Positions 39,701-50,120 of a stretch of DNA of 64,000 nucleotides are shown here, piece after piece. The DNA comes from Helochares maculicollis (Eukaryota > Arthropoda > Insecta > Coleoptera > Hydrophilidae): the NCBI GenBank assembly GCA_033557835.1, contig JAWQRO010000022.1, positions 1 through 64,000 on the forward strand, read 5' to 3'. The notes under the pieces are model-generated. The model was given only the letters and a program-made list of their open reading frames with translations, was not told where the DNA came from and did not search any database. A program made the position numbers and the translations under genes. Each line of letters starts with the position of its first letter. The first letter of the stretch is position 1.

Positions 39701-40562
39701 TATTTGTTAATTTTTCTGGTAGTATTTGAAATTATTATGAATATATTGATTGTTATTCTGATAGCCAAATTGACTCAAGTGTAGACCTGTTTAAAAGTTT
39801 CGATTGCAATAGACTGGTTTGTCATAACACATACCCTAACTAGAAAATCCCTGATCAATCATATAGACAGGCGAAAAGTGTTGATTGGTTCGATAGGTAA
39901 GATTCAAATTAATAGAGAATTTGTAACAATGAACTAATGTGCACTAAGGTATTTGAAGTGCAATATTTTAGTAAATTTTATTGACATACCTGCTGTTTTT
40001 TCTCACATGAGCTTGCGGAAAACTCCCTTCATTTTTCATGAGGTAATAATTTATTCAACTACATCCTCTCTAAAGTAATTAGTGCGCCAATTATATTTGC
40101 TCTGAAGATTCAGTTTGTAAAGCAATTAATTAAAATGCCATAGTGAGACCTTTTAATCAGGAATCAAGTGTCCGGCTATGCGGTGCAAATATGATCAAAG
40201 TGCTCGTTGTTGTGGTATGTTCGTAATTTTAGACTGGGAAATTGCATTTAACGGGGTAACGACATAATGTGCGCATAAAGAAGCAAAGTTTTTAGCTGGT
40301 ATGTGGAAATTGTTGGTACTTATTGAATGAAAAGAGGAGCTTGGCCAGAGGCGTTACGAGAAATTTCTTAACTATATTAGACGCAATTTAACTTGTTTAT
40401 TGTTTAACTTGCTCAAAGATTTCATTTAAAAATGTTTACGAATCACTACGGAAATTAGTCATCTGATCATTACGTCATTGCTGTTAAACAACATTCCGTT
40501 TCTTCTGTCCAGTTGATTTATATTGAAATGTCCAATAGGTTTATTGTTTTTTTTTGTTTCAG
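30728..40562. other. AT-rich DNA directly upstream of the headcase exons, likely intron at its right end
   Basis: The bases just left of 40563 form a good 3' splice site (a long T-rich tract then cag), so at least the right end of this stretch is headcase intron. How far it extends is unknown. No headcase N-terminal exon was recognised in it. Open frames at 34323-34571 and 37752-37994 (both +) are unassigned. Confidence 0.55.
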
Positions 40563-40751
40563 ACGGAAGACGAAGGCAATCATGGAAACGACGATACACG
40601 TTGCTTCATACTTTCCACCCTAGCTAGTCAAGGACGTAACAAGGTCCAGTGCGTTTTATGTGAAGACTTCCTCTTAGTCTTCGATAGATATCCTTTAGTA
40701 GACGGGACATTCTTCCTGAGTCCGCGCCAGCATTCCAAAAATTGTATTGAG
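40563..40751 (+). CDS. hdc: headcase (HECA homolog), antepenultimate coding exon
   Basis: This exon encodes 63 residues starting TEDEGNHGNDDTRCFILSTL. It contains the paired cysteines CVLC and the motif VFDRYPLVDGTFFLSP, which I recognise as the conserved headcase/HECA domain. Headcase is a regulator of progenitor-cell growth and division in Drosophila, and its human homolog is HECA. The exon is bounded by a T-rich 3' splice site (tttcag just before 40563) and a consensus donor (gtaagt at 40752). It is 189 bases long and begins and ends on codon boundaries. The exons upstream of it, carrying the start codon and the N-terminal domain, are not recognised in this window, so the start of the protein is unknown. 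The call rests on recognised family sequence, not on a search. Confidence 0.88.
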
Positions 40752-41518
40752 GTAAGTCTTTTAACATAAATACTAAGAAAAACGAACAAGGTCATTTTTA
40801 TCGAATATAAAAATAGTCAACGTTTTATAATTAATTTCTTGTTGACTATTCTTTGACAGTGCTCAATGAATTTCAAAACTCTGCTTCGGTAACAGACACA
40901 ATTTAAGGCAACGACTTAATAAGTCACTCATTTTACAATTTGGATATCTTAATAATTTAAGCAAATATTTATATTAATTAGACTTGATAATTTAGTAATA
41001 AATGTCGTGTAAATGCAGAAACCAGCACGTTCTTCTCCTCTAACCAGTGAATTATTGTAGGCTCTTTAGACTGCATAATTTCATGAAAAAAATACTGTAG
41101 CGGTTTTGACAAGTTGTTCAATTGAAGAAAATATCACATTAGGTTTGCTGACAAATGAATATGTATTAACAATACAATTCAAACCATCTTCTTTATCTCT
41201 AAGGTAAACTTGCTAATCTAAATCCAACATACGCTCTTACAGCTTAATAATCTTTATAGAAAATTAGTCATGCTGTAATTATTATTACTTTAAGATCATT
41301 TGGAAACCGATTCCGCCATCCGCGTTTTACAAGTCACTGGTTAAAACTAAAAGATTTAAAAATTGTTTTGATTTGAATATGGGTAGTAAAATTATGAGGC
41401 ACTATACCTGGTTTTTGATTGGTACAGTGATGGAATACAATTAAACTAATATTTCTTAGAACTCTTCTTAAGACGTTTTTAGATTTAATGTCTATCGAAA
41501 AATATGTTTTGCTTCCAG
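40752..41518 (+). other. headcase intron, 767 bp
   Basis: Starts with gtaagt and ends with tgcttccag. It is AT-rich and nothing else was recognised inside. Confidence 0.85.
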
Positions 41519-41704
41519 GTTAAAGTCGAACAACGTACTCAATTCCTAACAGTAGTTTGTATGTCCTGTTTGGAGGGTGCTCCAGGTCACGTAATCCAAT
41601 GCCGTTTCTGCAACTCGAGGTGGGACGGATCTTCTTTGGTGCTCGGCACTATGTACTCTTACGACATCTTCGCGGCAATGCCATGCTGCACAGAACGCAT
41701 TAAA
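41519..41704 (+). CDS. hdc: headcase (HECA homolog), penultimate coding exon
   Basis: Encodes 62 residues starting VKVEQRTQFLTVVCMSCLEG. It carries the cysteine pairs CMSC and CRFC, the run SRWDGSSLVLGTMYSYDIF, and the first cysteines of a further cluster (MPCCTERIK) that continues into the next exon. The repeated C-x2-C pairs suggest zinc binding in this conserved C-terminal region of headcase. Splice sites are clear: tgcttccag before 41519 and gtgagt at 41705. The exon is 186 bases long with phase 0 at both ends, so skipping it would keep the frame. Confidence 0.9.
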
Positions 41705-42802
41705 GTGAGTATTCTTTCTTGTATTCTTTGTGTTCAACATGCTTATAAGCCATAAACATATTTAACCACGCAACCGTAGAAAAATACGTCATTGTAATCC
41801 TTTCCTTGCCTATAAAAGTATCGACGGCGTATAGTTTTTAAGCTAATGATTATTTATGACATTTTCAAGTCGAAATGTATGCTTATCCTACTACCATATA
41901 CGTATTGAATAGACTTTCATACGTTTGAACGTTCATTAAATTTCATTTTAGGACCAAAAATGGTACCCTTTGTGTGTGGGTTTACTCTTGTTTATGTAGA
42001 TTACAACAACTTGCCTACTTATATCATCGGCAAAGCATAACCAAACCGTGTTAAATTTATTTCTGAAGCCATTAATTTTATTATGAAACGAATACTCTCG
42101 AATTAGTTTTTTTTTAAATTTTTAGTGATGCGATACAGTGAGAGAGTATCAAGTCTCGTGGATTTTAAGAACTAATCCAAACATTGAAATGGAAATATTG
42201 GCTTCAATTGCCCATTCCATTTTATTTTTATTTTCGGTCTTCGATCTGCTTCACAATGAAAGCTGCATCCAGAATTAAAATATTATTGTATATTTATGAA
42301 ATTTCTTAACGGATTGCAGTGGAGATCCCATTGAATTAAATATTCAACATAATTTATTCAACTAATTACTCGGTCGTAGTATATCTTGCATTAATTATAA
42401 CGGTAACAGTCATCTGCTGTAAATATAATTTTTCAATTCATTAAAAAATGTTCAAATTTAATTTGCTGTAAAGTATTAAAATGCCCGGCTTGAGAAAAAA
42501 ATTTAACTGAACGTGTGATGATTCAAAGAAAATGCAGCATATTAACTTATGACAATTTTTAAAAATTCATTATTGATGAATTTTCTTTAATTTGAGTGTT
42601 TGCAATTAAAACTGTGCCTTAGATCCACAAGTTCTTCCATGAAAATAATTCCAAACACCGTCTAAATCATCAACCATTAAAATCTAGTGCAAAAATCTTC
42701 CATCACAATATTTTCCTTTAACATTTATATGTTCCTCGCATAAAAATCAAACGCGTGGCTTATGAACACTATTTTTTACATATAAACATTTTTTATTTAC
42801 AG
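41705..42802 (+). other. headcase intron, 1098 bp
   Basis: Starts with gtgagt and ends with a T-rich tract and tttacag. It is AT-rich and no further feature was recognised. Confidence 0.85.
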
Positions 42803-42979
42803 TGTAACTCTTGCTTACAACCCGTGTTACCGCCGGCTCATCGCCTCAACTTCTTCAGCGATTACAGCCACATGGTTTCATGCCCCCATTGTCGGACCAT
42901 CGACACCCACTTCGTTAAATCTCTATCTTACTGTTACACCCGCCCGTACATGGCGCGGGCTATGATGTTGTGGCCATAG
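42803..42979 (+). CDS. hdc: headcase (HECA homolog), last coding exon
   Basis: Encodes the final 58 residues, beginning CNSCLQPVLPPAHRLNFFSD. It carries CNSC and CPHC pairs and the conserved block DTHFVKSLSYCYTRP, and ends at MARAMMLWP and TAG (42977-42979). The three exons together give the last 183 residues. GC content rises along the exon and stays high past the stop. The stop codon itself is part of the 3' arm of a perfect 11-bp hairpin and is followed by C, a context often linked to leaky termination. In Drosophila, headcase mRNA is known for stop-codon readthrough, though at a different, internal UAA stop. An antisense open frame at 42923-43135 is a by-product of the high GC content and is not a gene. 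Confidence 0.9.
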   Translation, partial: CNSCLQPVLPPAHRLNFFSDYSHMVSCPHCRTIDTHFVKSLSYCYTRPYMARAMMLWP

Positions 42980-42985
42980 CCCGCG
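42954..42985 (+). promoter_or_regulatory. hairpin containing the headcase stop codon
   Basis: The arm CGCGGGCTATG (42954-42964) and the arm CATAGCCCGCG (42975-42985) are perfect reverse complements, separated by a 10-base loop. The TAG stop (42977-42979) is inside the 3' arm. The 5' arm can also pair in part with an upstream CCCGC (from about 42939), so two competing folds are possible. The effect on translation is inference. Confidence 0.75.
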
Positions 42986-43123
42986 GCCCCCTCGAAAGCG
43001 CCACCAACCCCTCCACCAGATCGGTCTCCGGACCTCGATTTGGACCTGGGGTTGCTCTGGCGCGAGCTGGCTGGTCTCCGCTTGGACGAATTTTGTCGTC
43101 TTCAGCTCACACGCGCGCGGTAG
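42980..43123 (+). other. possible readthrough extension of headcase, 47 codons
   Basis: After the TAG the headcase frame stays open for 47 codons up to another TAG at 43121-43123. The peptide would start proline-rich (PAAPSKAPPTPPP), continue acidic and leucine-rich (DLDLDLGLLWREL), and end basic (LTRAR). By my count 93 of 141 bases are G or C (66%), and composition drops to AT-rich right after the second stop. In DNA this GC-rich, 47 open codons are not rare by chance, so the frame alone proves nothing. Confidence 0.35.
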
Positions 43124-43805
43124 ACCTTCAGCCACTCAAATTTTAGTTCTCTTTGTTATATGTTGTTGCATTTGAATTGCATTTATGTTTGTCGTGTTCA
43201 CACATCAATATATTCGTGGAAGAGTGACGCGATCGATATCAATGGAAAAGTCTGCGAATTGTTAAAATTCCCAGTGAGGATTGCTGTAACCTTCAGAAAA
43301 ATATGGAAGATACAAGAAGGCTATTAGTTAATTTTTATTTATTACTGCCTCTTATTGCTACTTGTACAATCAACATTTTCATTGCATACAATTACCATTT
43401 CACAACAAATTCGTACAATTTTGATAATTACGATGGTTTTACTACCTACTTACTGCCATTTTTAATTACCATTTTTGCGATTAGGGTTTTTCTTAAAAAT
43501 TTTTTTGATTATAAAAAATATGAGTTATTAAGTATTAAGTTACTAGTTATTAAGAAAAAATTCCACAAATATTATAATAGGCAATTAAATATTTAAAAGT
43601 ATTAAAAACTATGATAAACAAAATAAGATAATGAACATAATTATATATTGTTATGGATCACAGGCCATACGAAGAGAATCATTTAATTATAAGAAGGATG
43701 AAAAAAATCATAAAATAATGGTAAATTAATGATAATTGATTTAATCGTATATTCATAAAAATCGTAATGAAAAAATTGTATTTCAATAAAATATAAACAA
43801 TATAA
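43124..43805 (+). other. probable headcase 3' untranslated region, proximal part
   Basis: AT-rich sequence after the coding exon. A polyadenylation-type AATAAA lies at 43785-43790. A 97-codon frame from a true ATG at 43303 to 43596 would encode a peptide with two hydrophobic stretches. It is very rich in Ile, Phe, Asn, Tyr and Lys, as AT-rich non-coding DNA gives, so I do not call it a gene. Where the transcript really ends cannot be seen. Confidence 0.5.
43785..43790 (+). terminator. candidate polyadenylation signal AATAAA
   Basis: The canonical hexamer lies about 800 bases downstream of the headcase stop. In such AT-rich DNA the hexamer also occurs by chance, so it is only a candidate. Confidence 0.35.
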
Positions 43806-46495
43806 TAACAATATACCGAAAACATAGTACAATATACCCGATGTGGCAAAAATATGAAAATTTATAGATATATGAAACCACTAAATGCCAGAATTATTTT
43901 ACACCGACAAAAGTGCTCCCCTTTCGTAATGAAGGTAAATGCTATCTTTGTGTTATTTTGTGATATTTCCCAAGTAGAGTTTCCGTTGATGCTTTCGCTC
44001 CCTAATTTATTGATTTTGATGTCGTGAACCCGCCTTATGTATCTGTTTCTATATAAATACGTTATGTTATTAGTTTTATTATTATATGTTTGTTAGTTTA
44101 TAGTGAATTATAAACACTTAATTAAGTCTTTTTTATCTAATATGATGTTTGTGATTTTTAAAAAAGCTATTATAGGACGATCCAAACCTACAATTATCAT
44201 TACTATTTTAATTATTAATTTTAGCGCCTGGCTTAACTGCACAGGCGCAACTCCCATAAGAAATATATAATTTTATTTGTGTAAGGTACAAACAATTTTT
44301 TTTGCCATGCACGGATGATTCTTTTTGATCATCATTTATTTGTGTTTATACTGCTATACTTGCTTTTTTTGCTAGTGTACTGTATTTTAGTGAATTTTAG
44401 AAGTAATCTTTTAGTTTGGTGTTGGACTGGACTGGCATCAGTGAGCGAGGGTTATTTTGAATCAATGAACTGAAATAATCTAAACCTGATAAAAGTTCGT
44501 CCGATTGCGAATTGATACTATCCAATTATTAATGTACTATACGAGTTTCTTCACGATATAGTAAGTAAATAGGTAAATAATATCTAAATAATTCAATTTG
44601 TCACCGCCATCTTCATCCTAACTTTAAATAGTTAAAATCTCAGTTCGGCATTATATTTTTTAGTTGTAATAACGTTTCTGTTATATCTTCTAAAATTGAC
44701 ATTAAATGAATTTTTATTATTTTTTTAATTTGTTTTTATTTTAATAATCTTTATTATTTTTAACGACCTGAATTTCCCCTTATCTTATGTTTGGACTTTT
44801 TTGTAGCATATTTTTTATTTGTTAAGTGATATTATGTTTTATATATTTTGGTAACAAAACTGGCAGACAAAAAACGGATTTTTTATCACTGGTAATACAC
44901 CAAGAATTCTCATTTGAACTTAGGCAAAGCGATGTTGAGGAAATATTACTGCTTGATTCAAGGGGATTCCCTAAGAGAAAAAATGTAAGAGTACTAAATT
45001 GTAAATATCATTGTTCATTACTTACCGAAAGAGCTTAAATATATGGAAATTATTAAGTGGCTGCATTTGGAATGACAAATCAAGAGATTGGTACTTTGCA
45101 ATATCTCTGCTATCTCCTTCTTTATCTTTGTTTGTTCCAAATAAAACGCTTTTTTTACTATTCAACATTTTTAAGTTACCATCGAAAATCCAGCACTCTC
45201 ATGAAATCCAAGGCAAAGTAAAATTTTATTCAACATGCTTTATGCCAATGAAGCATTGAACGATCTTGTAATATATAATATTTTTACTTAAAAATCTAAC
45301 TATATAAAGTGGTCAAAACATACAAGCTAAACTTGGACAACCAACATTTTCTTACCATAATTGGTTAGTGTACTTACTTCAACGCCGATTTAGATCCATT
45401 TAGATCTATCCCACAGACGCAATTTGTTGCCAGAAAATATTGCAATTTTCCACAACCATTTGACATTACTTTAAAAAGATCAATAAAATTTTCGTATCAT
45501 AGTCACTAAGTTGCTGCCAATTCTGGTATTTAAAAACCTAAACCATTATTAATAGGCAGACGGTGAATTTGACAACCATGCTTAGAATATTCTAATAGAG
45601 CGTTGCATAATGTTTTTCAAATTTTCCCCTTATGAGGTTGGCATCCTAAAACAATATATGTTACTTCAACAATACTTCACTATTTCGCCTAAGTTTAAAA
45701 TAGAATTTATAACATGCTGGGGAAATCTAACATAAAAGCTTATGGAACCAGTAGATTCTATGAGAGCGAACTCTTTCCTCCCTTTCAAGCAAGTACAAAG
45801 TGAAATAAACATAAATATCTTATCAAGGCAGTTACTGAATAGTCTGCAAGTACTAAGTCATAACGCAAAATAATTCAATTACAGTAGGAAATAATTCGCC
45901 CTTGTTAAAAAAATCCTATTTTTATCATTACGTTTCAAGTTGTATACGTCAGTAAAACAGACGAACTTGTGTCGCTTTAGTTTCTTTATTATTTTATTAT
46001 AATTGATTATTATTGAAATGAAATGCATAAATCTACATTCTAATTGTCGGAGCTTGAAACATCCTTTTGGTTTATAATTTGAGTGGCATAACGCAAATCG
46101 GTCGTCTATATCATGGAATATCATCATATCATTATTAATTTATTTTATTGACTTTGTACCAACTATCTAGTGAATTGTTATACATTTGGCACTTTCTTTA
46201 GTATTTTGGATCGCCCTGTATGAAGAACAAGTAGATTTTGTTTAGCTCGAATTAGTTTAGTCTTAAAGCAGGTCTTATTGTAAAAGAGATTTTTTGATAA
46301 GCAATCCAGTTTTTATACTGTAGTTTAAATAGGTCTAGTAAGTGGTTTGTGCCCTTTTTGGTATTTGTTAAAGAAAGATAAAAATGCGAAATATGAGATG
46401 AATCATTGATACGATCGCTTAACTAAATAATAATGATATTTAATATTATATTTAATAATTAAACTATATATATTATATTAGGTGAGTTGTAAGTT
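43806..46495. other. AT-rich stretch downstream of headcase
   Basis: No recognised gene. Two open frames in different frames overlap at 44826-45038 and 45011-45259 (+). Together they look like one slightly more gene-like patch, but no family was recognised. A longer headcase 3' UTR could extend into this stretch. Confidence 0.4.
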
Positions 46496-49400
46496 GCTGT
46501 GTCCCAATAATTAGTGATAAGTGCGAATTTGAAAGACCTATACGGGGCCGCGAAGGCTGCAGAGGGGTCGAGTGTGAAAGGATTGGATGAGTGCGTGTTT
46601 AGTGATCGTGTTGTTTGTGACGGGTTCGGGGACGGTCGGTCTCCCTTGCGTGTGGGACGAGCTGGAATTTTTCAAATGCTGCAAATTTTTCAAAAATTTA
46701 TAAAACTAAGATTGAATATTTCTGAACGAATTTTAATGAAGTTGCAGAGTCAATAGTAACAAGAACTAATCACCACATACTTGTTATAATTTTATCGCAA
46801 CAAATGTCAGAGAAATTACAAAAGAAATCACAATTATTAAATATAAACGGAAAACCTTTTAATGAATTGTAAGCCGAAATGTATGCGAGGGAATAAACGG
46901 CAAGATATTTGAAAAATTGCTGATCGTCCCGTGTAGTGCCGCCACCTTCATCCTCAGTACCCGGAGCCTTCCCGAAACGGACGTACAAAGTACTCAGCAT
47001 CAGATGAACGTGGTGGATCTAGGAAATTGCTTCAAGTACAAACCGTTCGTTACTTTTGCAAATTTTATATAAAATACTTATAAGCGATTGTTGAAGAAGG
47101 TAAAGTAATTCCTATTATCCTTTTCTTAGCCAGTGCTTCAGTTGTTTTCTGCACATCGACCGACTTGAATTGTTGAGCGTGTGTGAGCGAGCTTAATCTT
47201 TTAGTCATGTAGTCATTAGTATTTAAAATTGTAGTGCATGCACCCGCTTAGATAAGTAGAATCGATAGTTCTTCCCGAATATGTAGGCAAATCCATTTCC
47301 AAATCCCCAAGAAAAATGACTTCAGGGTATGTGGTTTTGGTAGATTAGGTCTGCTGGAATTCTAATAATTAGAGCTTGTGAAATACAGCTTAAATCGCAC
47401 TTTTTCGTCAATTTCGCCGATTTTGTACGTGCTGGATCGCGTTGGGAAAGTACATCGCACTGCGTAACTGCAGGTTCTTGTAAAATCCTCGCGCTGTTTA
47501 AGCGCGCCGCACTGAATGTGCGTTATCAATTTTAACTGTGATGTATCATGACGGATCGGTGCGTTTTAAGCAATACCTTGGATGAGGATTCAAATTGCAC
47601 TTCGTCTTCAAGAATATACAAAAAAAAAATAAAAATTATTTTGGATGAGTATTTGGAACGTGCCTGTCAAACAGCAACCTAGTCCTATCAAGAGCTGCTA
47701 TCCCAACTTGGATTTGCCAAATTTTGTCGTAGTTAAGGCCTAAAAACGCGGTCTACTAAAGTTGTGGACTTATTAACCACGTGTTTGATATAATCGGACT
47801 TGAAAATCTTTGTAAATATATTCGAATTCGGAATTACAATTACGTTTTTCAATTGGTACTATTATTATATATGTCGGTAAATATAAGTCTAGTTTGTAGT
47901 CGTTTTTTACATGAAACTATTATACGAATTATAATTAGGTGTAGTTGTTGAGGAGGCGCGGGCACCCCAGCTGGTGCGAGGACCAAATTGGTGGCTGCCA
48001 GAGCTCGACTCATTCGAGGTATAGTCAGTCAAAGTACATCATCAATCACTTAATCATCCATAAAATCATATATTTCGTCAGGTCTGCAGTGTGAGTGTGG
48101 CGTCCTCTCGCGTGGCACGGCTTGGCTCGGGGCGGTCAACAGATGCCTAAACTAAATAATAAATAAGAAAATAATATGTGATTGAGACTAATGTTGCCTA
48201 TCTCAACTTTACCCCCACTCTTCCCGAACGAACAATTTTTTAGACTTGAAACAAGCAATATGTATACGCTAATCATTACGTGGTTCCCTCGGAAGACGCT
48301 TAGTTGTTATACTTTCTTTTTCTTTTATTCAAAGTAATACACCGCAAGAAAAAGACTTACTCAAATTGTTCCTCTCTAAAAAAATACAACTATTTTAAGT
48401 AGAAGGAAATCAGGTTAAATCGTCCGAAAATACAGATATTGTCTGTTCTCAAAATCACACGAAACGACTTGTCCGCTGCCAGCTGCGGCAGTGGCGCATC
48501 CAATAGTGTTTGAACTACTTTCTTCATTATCATTTCGCTTCTGCTTAGAGAGAACATTTCAAGGCAAAGTTTTAAGAATCTTCAGTTATTTGTCACCACC
48601 CATACATAACTTAACACTTGCTTTGTAAGGCTTTTTGTAAGTCATCCTCACTATTCCTCCATTATTATAATATGATTTTCAAAATAAAATGCACCTTGAC
48701 AGTCGCTACTCGCTCCGGGCGATTCCCGTGTGTACTAAATATTTAAATAAACCAATAAGAAAATCGGTGCTGCTGATTTTCTTATAAATTTGATTAAAAA
48801 AGGCTGTCAATGCACAATACCTACACGAAGGCGCAATCAGGGTAAGGGTCGTTCCGTAGAGCACCAATATTATATTTAACATATATTTAGGTGTAGCTTG
48901 CCTGCATTTAGTACTACTTGACATTTGTATTCGTGTTTGTTGCTTGTGTCGCTAGGTGTCTTTAGTCTGTCCACCAACCATGAGGAAGCCTCCACCTGTG
49001 CTGTGTTTAGATGTAAAAATTAAGTGGCGGAGTAAATCGTGAAGAGGTGATTTTGTACGGAGTTGTATATTTTTTGAAAAATATGGTCTTTTTCGAAATA
49101 TATCTATTATATTTTTATACACGGATCGGTTGCGTATAAAATTAAGAAGCCTAAGGACCGTCCGAATCGGCGCCATGCGGCGCACCATTGGCTCAATCGG
49201 CACAAATTTTGCTACTTTTCTATTACATTATTATTGTATTAATATTAGGAACGGGCGGTTCTGTATCAAGTGTGATTTTAAAATTAGGTAGTTGTTAAAA
49301 AACAAATTGAAGAAAATAATGCGTATTAGAGCGTGATAAAATTTTTATATGAATTTTTTTACTAAATCGGCAAAAAAAAGAAAAAAATTTTTAATAATAT

Positions 49401-50120
49401 CTGTAATATAATCGAGAGATTATAAGTTTTATACGATCTATTTGATAAAAATTAAGGGTAGGTTCATTAGCATAAGTTCTTTAGGTGTCGTGCTTAAGTT
49501 TGCTCATGGTTCGGTGGAATCCCTTGCTTTTGCGTTATGGGGTGGAGCGTCCTCGGCTCGACATACATACCTTAAGGATATTTGGAACCGAAGGACGCAG
49601 CCCGTTTTTCTCCTATTGAAGTACAAATTGTCGTAATAATTATTGAATAATTATGAAACTATGTTTTTGGTGTCGTAGTTGTCGGGCGCCGCAAGATGGC
49701 GCGGCCTGTAGTAGCATAGCCGCTCCCTCGCTGTTTTCAATTACACATATAACTATTGGAAAGTGTTGCGCGTTGAGAAGGTAGTTTATGTATGTTTATA
49801 GTGTACTGTAGTAGGGTGTTGGCGGGGTGGCAGGGTGCAGCTGGGATCTGCTTTGCCGCCCCTGAGGAGCTACTTTCAGAAGCGGCTTTAAGCAGAGACT
49901 GGCGAACGCCACTTGTTATCGATATGCCGTTTATCCGACGTTGACGGGCTCTCCCTGAAGTGAACAACTTGAGTATATATGCATTCACCACTTGCTTGCT
50001 TACGAAAGTACCTTCCAATATAAGTTTGAAATTGAGATCCAGAGGCGGGCAATAATCAGCTCACGTGTTGATTTGGCTGGCTGGTTAAAGCAACGCTCAG
50101 TTGGAATGGAAAGCGCAACT
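46496..50120. other. region with several GC-richer islands, no gene assigned
   Basis: Islands of higher GC at about 46540-46670, 46920-46990, 47940-48130, 49495-49610 and 49680-50010 interrupt the AT-rich background. Some are rich in CpG. At 49686-49705 (gcgccgcaagatggcgcggc) there is an AAGATGGC-type motif like those bound by YY1/Pho-class proteins. Short hairpin-forming words such as GCACCCCAGCTGGTGC lie at about 47960. No coding exon was recognised. This could be distal 3' UTR, a non-coding transcript or regulatory DNA. Confidence 0.35.

Noticed and set aside
42923..43135. 70-codon antisense frame over the headcase last exon
   Set aside because: A shadow of the GC-rich coding strand, which lacks stops in several frames.
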